Below are positions 16,409-24,783 of a stretch of DNA of 54,942 nucleotides, piece by piece. The notes under the pieces are model-generated. The model made no database searches and was not told the origin of the DNA. It was given only the letters and a program-made list of their open reading frames with translations. The position numbers and the translations under genes were made by a program. Origin of the DNA: Streptomyces morookaense (GTDB taxonomy: Bacteria > Actinomycetota > Actinomycetes > Streptomycetales > Streptomycetaceae); NCBI RefSeq assembly GCF_013030945.1, contig NZ_JABBXF010000083.1:1-54942 (forward strand). Reading direction: 5' to 3'. How positions within the stretch are numbered: the first letter of the stretch is position 1; the number at the start of each line of letters is the position of its first letter.

Positions 16409-16603
16409 CACAGCGAGCTCCCTCGACACGGCAACCGGCAGAGGTTCCCAGCCTGCCCGCCCGCGAGCCGCCCGGGCAATGACGCGCACATCTGCGCCCG
16501 CCCGAGCCGATCGCGCCACCTGGCGCAGTCATCACCCATCACAGGATCGGTCCGGCGCGCAGGTCGTCTGTGAAGGCGGCGGTGTCCGGACCTTCCCTTC
16601 ATC

Positions 16604-16670
16604 GTGGATGAGCATTCACCTTGACGGTTCGGCGACGGCAGGACGACCGTAAAAGTGAACGACCATTCAC
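16604..16670. promoter_or_regulatory. Two matching 16-bp palindromes, TetR-type operators
   Basis: GTGGATGAGCATTCAC (16604-16619) and GTGAACGACCATTCAC (16655-16670) match at 13 of 16 positions and are both near-palindromes of the form GTGAAnnnnnnTTCAC. They lie 51 bases apart between the acyl-CoA dehydrogenase remnant and the decarboxylase-like gene. A TTGACG hexamer (16621-16626) sits between them and could be a -35 box for the plus-strand gene. This spacing and symmetry suit a TetR-family repressor. No TetR gene is visible in the window. Confidence 0.55.
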
Positions 16671-16719
16671 GGAAGTGAGCTCCCCCCTCCCCCACGAACT
16701 ACCCGACAGGAGTGCACTG

Positions 16720-17712
16720 ATGGGCACGCGGTTGAGCGTCGGCGTCCACGCCTACGAACACACCCAGGCACTGTTCGACGGGCGGGTCGCGGTCGACGGG
16801 GTGGACGCGGTGTTCGAGACGGCACCCCTCGTCTCGGACATCTTCCGCCGGGCCGTCGAGGGGCGTTACGACCTTGCCGAGTTCGGTCTCACCTACTTCC
16901 TGCGCACCTTCGACCTCGGCGATGCGCCGTTCCTGGCGCTGCCGATCGTGCCCAACCGCAACTTCCGCCACTCGGCGATCTTCGTGAACGCCTCCTGCGG
17001 AATCGAGAAGCCGCAGGACCTCGCGGGCAGGACCATCGGCGAGTTCGCGCTCTACGGCCACGACGCCGGGATCTGGCCGAAGGGCATCCTGGCCGACGAG
17101 TACGGCGTGACCCCCGACCAGTGCCGCTGGGTCATCGGCGGCACCAACCACCCCCTCCCCGCATTCGACTGGGTCCCGCAGCCCGTCCCGGACGGCGTCG
17201 ACGTGCGCCACGCGGAGGACGGCCGGACCCTGGGTGCCATGCTCGAATCCGGCGAGATCGACGCACTGATCTCCGTCGACGTGCCGCAGGCGGTGCTGAA
17301 CGGCTCACAGAAGGTCGCCCGCCTGTTCCCCGACTACGAGGCCGTGGAGCGCGCCTACTACCGCCGCACCGGGATCTTCCCTCCGATGCACATCGTCGTG
17401 ATCCGCAGGGAACTGGCACGTCGACAGGGCCTCGCACGCGCCGTCTACGACGCCTTCATGCGGGCCAAGGATCTGGCCGAGCAGAAGTATCTCGACGACG
17501 CCGCGAAGCAGCACATGAGCGTCATCACGCCGTGGTTCAGCGCTCTGTTCGAGGAGAACCGCCGACTGCTCGGCGACGACTGGTGGCCCTACGGGGTCGG
17601 CGCGAACCGCAAGGCCATCGACACCTTCCTGCGCTACCACCACGAACAGGGCCTGTCGAAGCGCCGATTGACGTGCGAGGACATCTTCGTGCCGGAACTC
17701 CTCGACACCTGA
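16720..17712 (+). CDS. 4,5-dihydroxyphthalate decarboxylase-like protein
   Basis: The 330-residue protein fits the 4,5-dihydroxyphthalate decarboxylase family, which has the periplasmic-binding-protein-like fold shared with MqnA/MqnD and NMT1-type proteins. Seen are LSVGVHAYEHTQALFDG at the start, FETAPLVSDIFRRA, the RNFRHSAIFVN strand and the C-terminal DDWWPYGVGANRKAID segment. Length matches the family. ATG 16720 follows AGGAG (16708-16712) by 7 bases. There is no signal peptide, so it is more likely a cytoplasmic enzyme than a transport receptor. Many actinomycete members are annotated for aromatic-acid decarboxylation without proof. Two tandem palindromes precede it, so expression is probably repressor-controlled. 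Confidence 0.8.
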   Translation: MGTRLSVGVHAYEHTQALFDGRVAVDGVDAVFETAPLVSDIFRRAVEGRYDLAEFGLTYFLRTFDLGDAPFLALPIVPNRNFRHSAIFVNASCGIEKPQDLAGRTIGEFALYGHDAGIWPKGILADEYGVTPDQCRWVIGGTNHPLPAFDWVPQPVPDGVDVRHAEDGRTLGAMLESGEIDALISVDVPQAVLNGSQKVARLFPDYEAVERAYYRRTGIFPPMHIVVIRRELARRQGLARAVYDAFMRAKDLAEQKYLDDAAKQHMSVITPWFSALFEENRRLLGDDWWPYGVGANRKAIDTFLRYHHEQGLSKRRLTCEDIFVPELLDT

Positions 17713-17865
17713 GGAGAGCGGCAACGACATTTCGGGGCCCGGAGCCGTCTGTTGTCACGAGCGACCCGGCCCCGTGAGCCAGGCAGCCTCGGGCCAGATC
17801 GTCACCATCTGAACCCACCCTGCAAAGCTATTGCCGTCCAGAACAACTCGCGCAGCGCAGGCGTC

Positions 17866-18348
17866 TCACTTCACCACGACGGTTCCGTGCATGTTCGGGT
17901 GGACCGTGCAGTAGTAGCTGAACGTCCCGGCTGAGTCGAACGTGTAACTGAAGGAACCGCCACGGTCGAGGCTCGGCGAATGCAGCGGGCCCGAACCGTC
18001 GCTGGTCACCGTGTGCGGAGCCGAATCGTCGTTGGTCCAGGTCACCTTGGTGCCCTTGCTGACAGTCAACGACGAGGGGGAATAAGCGAAGTCGGCAATG
18101 GCCACCGCCTTCGTGGCCGCCGCCGACGCCTTCGACGCCGAGGGAGCCGCCGTGGAGGCGGAGGGCGCGGCCTTCGAGCTCATCGAGGTCGAAGGGGCCA
18201 CTGACGAAGGCGTTGCGGAAGGCCCGTGACCACCACCGCCCCCGGAGCATCCCCCCAGGGCGACTGTCCCGGTGGCGGTGGCGACGGCCACCAGTACTGC
18301 TGTGATACGGCGTCTGCGAGTCCAGGTACGTGTGCTTGTGCGAGTCAT
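17866..18348 (-). CDS. Cupredoxin (plastocyanin-like) lipoprotein
   Basis: A 160-residue exported blue-copper-type protein. ATG 18348 begins a twin-arginine-rich signal (RRRRITAVLVAVATATGTVAL) ending in a lipobox LGGC, so it should be lipid-anchored outside the membrane. A long Ser/Ala/Lys-rich linker follows. The C-terminal 90 residues are the cupredoxin domain, with copper ligands readable as His in APHTV, then Cys, His and Met in CTVHPNMHG. It is likely an electron carrier or copper-binding protein. It lies next to the DUF1259/two-component genes, on the same strand but beyond their terminator, so it is probably transcribed alone. The 153 bases after its stop, up to the decarboxylase-like gene, show nothing notable. 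Confidence 0.87.
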   Translation of the reverse strand: MTRTSTRTWTRRRRITAVLVAVATATGTVALGGCSGGGGGHGPSATPSSVAPSTSMSSKAAPSASTAAPSASKASAAATKAVAIADFAYSPSSLTVSKGTKVTWTNDDSAPHTVTSDGSGPLHSPSLDRGGSFSYTFDSAGTFSYYCTVHPNMHGTVVVK

Positions 18349-18532
18349 GAGGCCGGCCCGTTCCGTGTGCGAAGTGCCCGTGCGAAAACGGGCCGACACT
18401 ATCCTTCGGCCGGACCGCCGTCCGGAATCGCCACGCCTGCGGGCGGAACCATCACCCCCACCGGCTCGGCCCGCGGCGGCGGCTGACGGTGCCAAGGCCG
18501 ATGGCCGCGGCCCGTGGCAGCCACATATCAGG

Positions 18533-18575
18533 GCGCGACAGCGCCGGCTCCTGGTAGAGGCCGGCGCTGTCGCGC
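18533..18575 (-). terminator. Strong hairpin terminator after the DUF1259 operon
   Basis: A perfect 16-bp stem (left arm 18533-18548, right arm 18560-18575) with an 11-base loop lies directly after the stop of the 121-residue membrane protein gene. There is no long T-run, as is usual in Streptomyces. It separates that operon from the cupredoxin gene. Confidence 0.75.
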
Positions 18576-18582
18576 TACTGGT

Positions 18583-18948
18583 TCAGTAGAGGTAGATGTC
18601 GGTGAGCAGGGCCGCGACGGCGGCGACCAGGGCATAGCGGATGCCGGTGCGTGCGGGCCGGGTGGCGAGGGGTCCGAGGGCCAGGGCGAGGGATGCGAGG
18701 GCGAGGGTGAAGACCGCCGATCCGGTGTCCTGCCAGCTGATGGGGAAGACGGCCACGGGTGCGTCGGTGAAGAACTGCTCCCCGTGCGCGGCCCGGAGGA
18801 TCGCGTTCCAGGCGAACGGGCCCGCTGCCGCCGCGAGGGCGGCGGTGGTCAGCGCGGCCCGATTGCGGCACCGGGCCGCGATCAGGAGGAGAACGGCGAA
18901 GGCGGCGGAGAGGGCGGCGCCGTAGCCGATCTGTGCCCAGCCGATCAT
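18583..18948 (-). CDS. Small hypothetical membrane protein
   Basis: A 121-residue protein with about four hydrophobic segments (residues 8-25, 32-47, 74-92 and 101-117), probably an integral membrane protein with both ends near the membrane. I recognise no family motif. Its ATG overlaps the stop of the DUF1259 gene (ATGA), so the two are translationally coupled and probably act together. A strong hairpin follows the stop. Function unknown; the neighbourhood suggests a link with envelope metal or redox handling. Confidence 0.7.
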   Translation of the reverse strand: MIGWAQIGYGAALSAAFAVLLLIAARCRNRAALTTAALAAAAGPFAWNAILRAAHGEQFFTDAPVAVFPISWQDTGSAVFTLALASLALALGPLATRPARTGIRYALVAAVAALLTDIYLY

Positions 18949-19913
18949 GACGGCGGCGCCAGTGCGGTCGCGTCGAGGGCCGGGCGCAGGGCCTTGGCGA
19001 GAGTGACGCCGTCGCCGGTGGCCCAGAAGTGCAGGAAGAACAGCCGCGGTTGCTCGTCCTGCATGTGGTTGTGCAGTTCGACGATGTCGATGTGCCCCTT
19101 GCGCAGGGCCTGGACGACCTTCTGGGTCTCGGCCTTGGTCATCACGAAGTCGCCGTTGATGGCAGCCTTGTTGCCGCCGAGCGGCTGGAAGTTGATTCCG
19201 GTGGTGATGCCGAAGGCGGACGGCAGGATGTGCATGCCATCGGTGACAGTGTTCTGCCGACCTGCGGTGATCTTGTAGATGCCACCGTCGCCAGTGCCCT
19301 TGCGCCCCAGTGCCTTGTCGATGCCGGCGGTGTCCAGCGCGACGGCCGGCTGGGAGGCCGGGGGCTTGGCGGCCGACGGGATGGCAGTGGCTGCCAGCGC
19401 GCTCTTGAGCCCCTTGGCCAGGGCGACCGGGTCACCCATGGCGTGGATGTGGGTCCACCAGACGTCGGGGTGCTGGGCGAGCAGGTGCTTGTGCACGCCG
19501 GTCTGGTCGATCCCGGCGGCCTGGAGCGCGTCGGTGACCTTCTGCAGTTCGGGTTCGGTGACCACGAGGTCGCCCATCAGCATGGTCCCGTCCTTGTACC
19601 GGGCGAAGGCCGCGTAGCCGCCCAGGGACAGACCGGGTTTGATGTCGACGTGGTCGGAGGTGACCTTCAGGTCGGTGCGGGGCAGGGAGACACGGTAGAC
19701 GGTGTCGCCCATCAGAGTGCCACTGCGGCCGAGGGTGTCGGCCAGGCCCTTCCAGTCGGCGGCGGTCGTCTTCGTGGGCGGCTCCGACCCGCCGCCCTGA
19801 TGGCCGGTGTGCCCGGCCGTTCCGGCAGCGCCGACGCCGCCGACGGCCAGCGCGGACACCAGCACAGCACCGGCTGCCAGCCGGGTGCGCCGGGTTTGTA
19901 CATGGCGGAACAT
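18945..19913 (-). CDS. DUF1259 (LppY/LpqO-like) secreted protein, internally duplicated
   Basis: The 322-residue protein from ATG 19913 (AGGAGG-type site just upstream) has a signal peptide (TRLAAGAVLVSALAVGGVGAAG) and a DUF1259 fold seen in mycobacterial LppY/LpqO. The body is two related halves. Each has MGDLVVTEPELQKV or INGDFVMTKAETQKV, then a (V)HKHLLAQHP or LHNHMQDEQP segment, then WWTHIHAMGDP or FFLHFWATGDG followed by an LAK(G/A)L helix. The repeated His residues suggest a metal or ligand site in each half, but this is inference. It heads a two-gene operon divergent from a response regulator. The 11-bp direct repeats in the shared intergenic space suggest that the regulator controls it. 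Confidence 0.82.
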   Translation of the reverse strand: MFRHVQTRRTRLAAGAVLVSALAVGGVGAAGTAGHTGHQGGGSEPPTKTTAADWKGLADTLGRSGTLMGDTVYRVSLPRTDLKVTSDHVDIKPGLSLGGYAAFARYKDGTMLMGDLVVTEPELQKVTDALQAAGIDQTGVHKHLLAQHPDVWWTHIHAMGDPVALAKGLKSALAATAIPSAAKPPASQPAVALDTAGIDKALGRKGTGDGGIYKITAGRQNTVTDGMHILPSAFGITTGINFQPLGGNKAAINGDFVMTKAETQKVVQALRKGHIDIVELHNHMQDEQPRLFFLHFWATGDGVTLAKALRPALDATALAPPS

Positions 19914-19988
19914 CGCTCCTCCTCGGGACGGAAGTGCGGCGGCCGCACGCCGTCCGTGCGGCCCGCACCTTCCAGGCAAGCGTCGGAT

Positions 19989-20010
19989 GATGAAGGTGGG
20001 ATGAAGATGG
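19989..20010 (+). promoter_or_regulatory. Tandem 11-bp direct repeat, likely response-regulator box
   Basis: GATGAAGGTGG (19989-19999) is followed at once by GATGAAGATGG (20000-20010), ten of eleven bases identical. OmpR/PhoB-type regulators, the class encoded just downstream, usually bind two direct half-sites about 11 bp apart. The site lies between the divergent DUF1259 and response-regulator genes and could control both. Confidence 0.5.
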
Positions 20011-20092
20011 CCCCGGCGGGCAGTGTCTTCACAGCTCCTTCATGATCAGCGGCGAGGCTTGCCCCCAGCACGGACAGGAAGGAGTGGTGCCG

Positions 20093-20797
20093 GTGCGAAT
20101 CCTGGTGGTCGAGGACGAGCCGAAGATGCGCACGCTGCTGCGCCGGGCGCTCACCGAAGAGGGCTACGCCGTCGACACCGCCGACGACGGCCCCCAGGCA
20201 CTGTCCATCGCCCAAGTGGCGGCCTTCGACGCGATCGTGCTCGACATCATGCTGCCCGGCCTCGACGGCTTCGAGGTATGCGCGCAGCTGCGGCGCCACG
20301 GGCAGCGGGTGCCCGTGCTGATGCTGACGGCCCGCGACGCGGTCGCCGACCGCGTGGCCGGCCTGGACGGCGGCGCGGACGACTATCTCACCAAACCTTT
20401 CAGCCTCGACGAACTCCTCGCCCGTCTGCGCGCCCTGATCCGCCGCGGCCCCGCCGAACGCCCACCGGTACTCGAGGCCGGGGACCTGCGCCTGGATCCG
20501 GCAACCCGTCAAGTCCGGCGCGGCCGGACCGGGATCACCCTCACGGCCAAGGAGTACGCCCTGCTCGAAGCCCTGCTACGGCGCCCGGGCACCGTCCTGA
20601 CCCGCGACATGCTGGTCGAGCAGTGCTGGGACTTCGCCACCAGCCCCTACTCCAACGTCGTCGACGTCCACATCCGCTCACTGCGCGACAAGATCGACCG
20701 GCCCTTCGGCACCACCGCGATCGAGACCGTCCGCGGCGCCGGCTACCGTCTGCGCCGCGACGGCGGCCGTCCTACCACTCCCCCGGCACCGTCATGA
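20093..20797 (+). CDS. Two-component response regulator, OmpR/PhoB family
   Basis: A 234-residue regulator with a receiver domain (1-115; phospho-acceptor Asp51 in VLDIMLPG, Lys101 in YLTKPF) and a winged-helix DNA-binding domain (about 130-225; LTAKEYALLE, VVDVHIRSLRDKI, TVRGAGYRL). I chose GTG 20093 because AAGGAG (20079-20084) is well spaced and the protein then opens with the family's VRILVVEDEP; GTGs at 20084 and 20087 are alternatives. It overlaps its partner kinase (ATGA). Neighbours (cupredoxin, DUF1259, metal pumps) suggest a metal or envelope-stress signal, comparable to CopR/CusR-type systems, but the signal is not readable from sequence. Confidence 0.9.
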   Translation: MRILVVEDEPKMRTLLRRALTEEGYAVDTADDGPQALSIAQVAAFDAIVLDIMLPGLDGFEVCAQLRRHGQRVPVLMLTARDAVADRVAGLDGGADDYLTKPFSLDELLARLRALIRRGPAERPPVLEAGDLRLDPATRQVRRGRTGITLTAKEYALLEALLRRPGTVLTRDMLVEQCWDFATSPYSNVVDVHIRSLRDKIDRPFGTTAIETVRGAGYRLRRDGGRPTTPPAPS

Positions 20798-21870
20798 TCA
20801 GCAAAGTACCGCTGCGGATCCGCCTGACCGCCATCTTCGGCCTGGCCATGGCCGCCGTCCTGGCCGCCGCCGGCTACCTGGCCCTCAGCCGCTTCGCCGA
20901 ATCCCAGAACGAATACGCCCGTCGCGCCACACCCGAGCAGCTCCTCGCCAGCCAAGAGGCCTACGCCGATCTGCGCCGCGAACTGCTCACCGCGCTGCCC
21001 GTCGTCTTCCTCGCCGCGACCGTCGGCGCCTACCTGCTGGCGGCCGCCGCGCTGCGCCCCGTGGAACGCATGCGGGCCCAGGCCGCCGCCGTCACCGACA
21101 CCACCCCGCACCGGCGCCTGCAGGTCCCGCCCGGCCGCGACGAGATCGCCCGACTCGCCGCCACGCTCAACGCCATGCTCGACCGCCTCCAGGCCGCGCT
21201 CGAGCGCGAGAAGCGATTCGCCGCCGACGCCGGCCACGAACTACGCACTCCCCTCAGCCTGTTGAAGACCGAACTCGACCTCGCCCTACGGCGCCCCCGC
21301 ACTCCCACCGAGCTGACCGCGGCCCTCGCCTCCGCCGCCGAGGAAACCCAGCGCCTGGTCGACCTCGCCGAAGATCTCCTCCTGCTCGCCCGCACCGACC
21401 AGGCCGACCACCGGCCCCGCGGCCTGCGCACCCTCGACCTGGCACCCCTGCTGCAACGGCTCACCGCCCGGCACCGCAACGCGCACCGCACCACGGCCCT
21501 GACCGTCCACTGCCCTGCTCATCTCCGGGTGAAGGCCGAACCGACCCGTCTGGAACGCGCCCTGACCAACCTGATCAGCAACGCCTTCCAGCACGGGCGC
21601 GGCCCCATCGACATCACCACACGCGAGACCCGGGACCACGTCGAGATCCACGTCCGCGACCACGGCCCCGGCTTCCCGCCCGACTTCCTCCCGACCGCCT
21701 TCAACCGCTTCACCCGCGCCGACCACGCCCGCACCACCGGCGGCACCGGCCTCGGCCTGGCCATCGTCGCCGCCATCACCCGCGCCGCAGGAGGCACTTA
21801 CGGCGCCGCCAACCATCCCGACGGCGGCGCGGACGTATGGATCGCTCTTCCTGCCGGCACCCCGCGCTGA
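20794..21870 (+). CDS. Two-component sensor histidine kinase
   Basis: A membrane sensor kinase (358 residues) with two transmembrane segments (about 8-30 and 67-87) around a short external loop of only about 35 residues, a HAMP linker, the H-box AGHELRTPLS with phosphorylatable His148, and ATPase motifs: N-box NLISNAFQHG, G1 DHGPGF, F-box FNRF and G2 GGTGLGLAIV. Its ATG overlaps the regulator's stop, so the pair is cotranscribed. The small external domain leaves little room for a ligand pocket, so sensing may occur in or at the membrane. It converges on an ArsR gene. In the 96-base gap, a CGCCGG/CCGGCG hairpin (21884-21900) may terminate both. Confidence 0.9.
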   Translation: MISKVPLRIRLTAIFGLAMAAVLAAAGYLALSRFAESQNEYARRATPEQLLASQEAYADLRRELLTALPVVFLAATVGAYLLAAAALRPVERMRAQAAAVTDTTPHRRLQVPPGRDEIARLAATLNAMLDRLQAALEREKRFAADAGHELRTPLSLLKTELDLALRRPRTPTELTAALASAAEETQRLVDLAEDLLLLARTDQADHRPRGLRTLDLAPLLQRLTARHRNAHRTTALTVHCPAHLRVKAEPTRLERALTNLISNAFQHGRGPIDITTRETRDHVEIHVRDHGPGFPPDFLPTAFNRFTRADHARTTGGTGLGLAIVAAITRAAGGTYGAANHPDGGADVWIALPAGTPR

Positions 21871-21966
21871 ACTGGTGAAACCTCGCCGGTGCGGCCGGCG
21901 ACGACGGGAGCCCCGGCTCGGCCGAGACGGAATCCCGGTGTACCGGTCGCCCTGTCGAGCGGGGCG

Positions 21967-22353
21967 TCAACGAGTGTCCGCACCCGCCCCTGCGTCCGCC
22001 GGTGCATCCGTCAGGCCCAGTTGCAGGTGTTCCACGTGGTAGAGGGCCTGGTCGAGGAGTTCGGCGACGTGGTTGTCGTAGAGGGCGTAGACCACGGAGC
22101 GGCCCTTGCGGGTGCCGGTGACCAGGCCGAGGTTGCGCAGCAGGCGGAGCTGGTGGGAGCAGGCGGACTGTTCCATGCCGACCTCGGCGGCCAGCTCGGT
22201 GGCAGGCAGGGGTCCTTCGCGCAGGCGGGAGAGGATCAGCAGGCGGGAGGGGGTGGCCAGCGCCTGGAGGGTGGTGGCCACCTTGGCGGCGTCGGCCGCG
22301 TCCAGGCGCGTGCGCGGGACGGCGTTCTTCGCGGGAGCGGCTCCATGACCCAT
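21967..22353 (-). CDS. ArsR/SmtB-family metal-sensing repressor
   Basis: A 128-residue winged-helix repressor of the ArsR/SmtB class: LQALATPSRLLILSRL (helix 2), the recognition region MEQSACSHQLRLLRNLGLV, and the beta-wing GRSVVYALYDNHV followed by a C-terminal helix with LDQALYHVEHL. His residues in this last helix are where alpha5-type Zn/Co/Ni sensors bind metal. It is divergent from a P1B-4-type ATPase gene. An ATGAA/TTCAT palindrome lies between them and before its own start, so it probably represses both genes and releases on metal binding. Which metal is inferred from the ATPase type: cobalt, nickel or iron. Confidence 0.88.
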   Translation of the reverse strand: MGHGAAPAKNAVPRTRLDAADAAKVATTLQALATPSRLLILSRLREGPLPATELAAEVGMEQSACSHQLRLLRNLGLVTGTRKGRSVVYALYDNHVAELLDQALYHVEHLQLGLTDAPADAGAGADTR

Positions 22354-22382
22354 GGATTCATGTTACCGGCCCGAATGAATAC

Positions 22383-22398
22383 ATGAATCGATGTTCAT
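22383..22398. promoter_or_regulatory. ArsR-type operator in the divergent promoter
   Basis: ATGAATCGATGTTCAT is an ATGAA-6-TTCAT inverted repeat, flanked by more AT-rich imperfect copies (GAATGAATAC before, TTTGTTCCTG after). It lies 30 bases before the ArsR start and about 70 bases before the ATPase start. Symmetry and location fit an ArsR/SmtB site. Confidence 0.6.
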
Positions 22399-22469
22399 TT
22401 GTTCCTGTATGTTGGAAGGGTTGGACCCGCTCTCCTCTCCCCGCATGCGAACGAAGGATCACCGCTGCG

Positions 22470-24449
22470 ATGACCTCCACCCTCACCCGTCCCTCCCCGG
22501 CAACCGGTACCGTCCGCGACGCGGTGGCGCCCCGCCGCCGCACCCGGATCTTCGCCCTGCCCGAAGCGCGGTGGGCGGCCGCCGCCCTGGTGCTGTTCCT
22601 GATCGCGCTGCCGCTGCAGCTGCTCAACGCACCGGCCTGGGCATGGGGCCCGCTGTACGCGGCGACGTACATCACCGGCGGCTGGGAACCCGGCTGGGCC
22701 GGCCTTCGAGCGCTGCGCGAGAAGACCCTGGACGTGGACCTGCTCATGGTCGTGGCCGCGATCGGTGCGGCGGCGATCGGCCAGGTCCTGGACGGCGCCC
22801 TGCTGATCGTCATCTTCGCCACCTCCGGCGCCCTGGAAGCGATCGCCACCGCCCGCACCGCCGACTCCGTACGCGGCCTGCTCGACCTCGCCCCCGCCAC
22901 CGCGACCCGCGTCGCCGACGACGGCCGTGAGGAGACCGTGCCCAGCGCGGATCTGCAGGTCGGCGACACGATCCTGATCCGGCCCGGCGAGCGCGTCGGT
23001 GCCGACGGCCGGGTGCTGGACGGGGCGAGCGAGGTCGATCAGGCCACCATCACCGGCGAGCCCCTGCCGGTCGCCAAGGAGACGGGGGACGAGGTCTTCG
23101 CCGGCACCCTCAACGGCACCGGTGCCCTGCGCGTGAAGGTCGAGCGGGACTCGTCGGACTCGGTGATCGCCCGGATCGTGGCCATGGTCGAGGAAGCCTC
23201 CGAGACCAAGGCCCCCACCCAGCTGTTCATCGAGAAGGTCGAACAGCGCTACTCGATCGGCATGGTCGCCGCCACCCTGGCCCTGTTCGCCCTGCCGCTG
23301 CTCTTCGGCGCCGCACTCCAGCCCACGCTGCTGCGGGCGATGACCTTCATGATCGTCGCCTCGCCCTGCGCAGTGGTGCTGGCCACCATGCCGCCGCTGC
23401 TGTCCGCCATCGCCAACGCCGGACGCCACGGCGTCCTGGTGAAGTCGGCCGTGGTGATGGAACGGCTCGGACAGGTCGACGCCGTGGCCCTGGACAAGAC
23501 CGGCACCCTCACCGAGGGCACCCCCCGTGTCACCGACATCCGCCCGCTGCCCGCTTCCGGCCTGGACGAGGACACGCTGCTGACCCTCACAGCCGCCGCC
23601 GAGCACCCCAGCGAACACCCTCTGGCCCGCGCCATCGTGGACGCCGCCCGTACCCGCGGCCTGGTCATCCCGCTGGTGGCCGACTTCGCCTCCGCCCCCG
23701 GCACCGGCGTGACCGCCACCGTCGAGGGCAGGGCCGTCGCAGTGGGCAGCCCCGCACGGCTGCTGAACGGCCGGGACGACCACCCGGCCGCCGCAGTCGC
23801 AAGGGAACTGGAACACGCGGGCCGTACCGCGGTGCTCATCGAAGTGGACGACGCCCCGGCCGGCGTACTGGGCATCGCCGACCGCCTGCGCGACGAGGCC
23901 CCCACCACCGTCACCGCGCTCGCCTCGCTGACGGGCACCTCGCCCGTGCTGGTCACCGGCGACAACCTCCGCGCCGCCGCGCGCCTCGCCGACGAGGTCG
24001 GCATCACCGACGTGCGCGCCGGACTCCTGCCCCAGGACAAGGTCGCCGCGGTGCAGGAGATGGCGACGGCGGGCCGAAAGGTGCTGGTGGTCGGCGACGG
24101 CGTCAACGACGCGCCGGCACTGGCCGCCGCCCACACCGGCATCGCCATGGGCCGCGCGGGCTCCGACCTCGCCCTGGAGACCGCCGACGCCGTCGTCGTC
24201 CGCGACGAACTCGCCACCATCCCCACCGTCGTCGCCCTCTCGCGGCGGGCCCGCCGCCTGGTGGTGCAGAACCTGGTCATCGCCTCGGTGTTCATCACCG
24301 GCCTGGTCGTCTGGGACCTCGCCGGCACCCTGCCCCTCCCGCTCGGTGTCGCCGGCCACGAAGGCTCCACCGTCATCGTCGGCCTCAACGGCCTGCGCCT
24401 GCTCGCCGATTCGGCCTGGCGGCGGGGTGATACGCGGAACGGCCTGTGA
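22470..24449 (+). CDS. Heavy-metal P-type ATPase, P1B-4-like
   Basis: A 659-residue heavy-metal-exporting P-type ATPase. It has the phosphatase loop TGEP, the membrane metal motif SPC at about 298-300 (not CPC), the phosphorylated Asp342 in DKTGT, SEHPLARA in the nucleotide domain, GDGVNDAPAL, and HEGST at about 630-634 in the last transmembrane region. SPC together with HEGST, and the absence of an N-terminal metal-binding domain, is the pattern of the P1B-4 group (CoaT/CtpD), which exports cobalt, nickel or iron. I chose ATG 22470, with AAGGATC upstream; the frame is open further back through the operator. The divergent ArsR is the likely repressor. The next gene overlaps it by 4 bases. Confidence 0.9.
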   Translation: MTSTLTRPSPATGTVRDAVAPRRRTRIFALPEARWAAAALVLFLIALPLQLLNAPAWAWGPLYAATYITGGWEPGWAGLRALREKTLDVDLLMVVAAIGAAAIGQVLDGALLIVIFATSGALEAIATARTADSVRGLLDLAPATATRVADDGREETVPSADLQVGDTILIRPGERVGADGRVLDGASEVDQATITGEPLPVAKETGDEVFAGTLNGTGALRVKVERDSSDSVIARIVAMVEEASETKAPTQLFIEKVEQRYSIGMVAATLALFALPLLFGAALQPTLLRAMTFMIVASPCAVVLATMPPLLSAIANAGRHGVLVKSAVVMERLGQVDAVALDKTGTLTEGTPRVTDIRPLPASGLDEDTLLTLTAAAEHPSEHPLARAIVDAARTRGLVIPLVADFASAPGTGVTATVEGRAVAVGSPARLLNGRDDHPAAAVARELEHAGRTAVLIEVDDAPAGVLGIADRLRDEAPTTVTALASLTGTSPVLVTGDNLRAAARLADEVGITDVRAGLLPQDKVAAVQEMATAGRKVLVVGDGVNDAPALAAAHTGIAMGRAGSDLALETADAVVVRDELATIPTVVALSRRARRLVVQNLVIASVFITGLVVWDLAGTLPLPLGVAGHEGSTVIVGLNGLRLLADSAWRRGDTRNGL

Positions 24450-24783
24450 CCCGCCGCAATCGCAAGGCCGCCCCCGCCACGGCGGGGGCGGCCCGCTGCA
24501 CGGTCACCGTCTGCCGGGGCTGCTGCTGCGGCACCATCAAGATCCCCGGGCTCGACCACACCGCCCGACTCGCGCAGCTGCGAGCCTCTCTCGCCGGTCA
24601 GGCACAGGTACGGGCCGTCGACTGCCTGGACGTCTGCGAACACGCCGACGTCATCGTCGTCCAGCCCTCACCGGAGGGACGAAAGGCCGGCGCCGCCCTG
24701 TCCGGCTCGGCCTGGTCAACGACCCCGATGCCACGGCCGCCGCCCGGTGGTGGAACTGTCCGTCGGGGCGGGGCCAGGTGTAG
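24446..24783 (+). pseudogene. Small thioredoxin-like [2Fe-2S] ferredoxin-type protein, frameshifted
   Basis: Starting at GTG 24446 (overlapping the ATPase stop), about 80 codons match the (2Fe-2S) ferredoxin-like proteins of actinomycetes: VCRGCCCGTIKIPGLDH, then the second cysteine pair in DCLDVCEHADVIVVQPS. After EGRKAG the expected continuation (RRPVRLGLVNDPDA) is found in another frame, implying a one-base change near 24684. Without correction the original frame runs to 24799 with an unrelated tail. The last third overlaps the opposite-strand MFS gene. The cluster-binding cysteines are all before the shift, so a partly working protein is possible. It is coupled to the metal ATPase, a common arrangement of unclear role. 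Confidence 0.65.

Noticed and set aside
22395..24359. 654-codon minus-strand open frame opposite the metal ATPase
   Set aside because: Gly/Val/Asp-rich low-complexity translation with no motif, lying exactly over a complete P-type ATPase.
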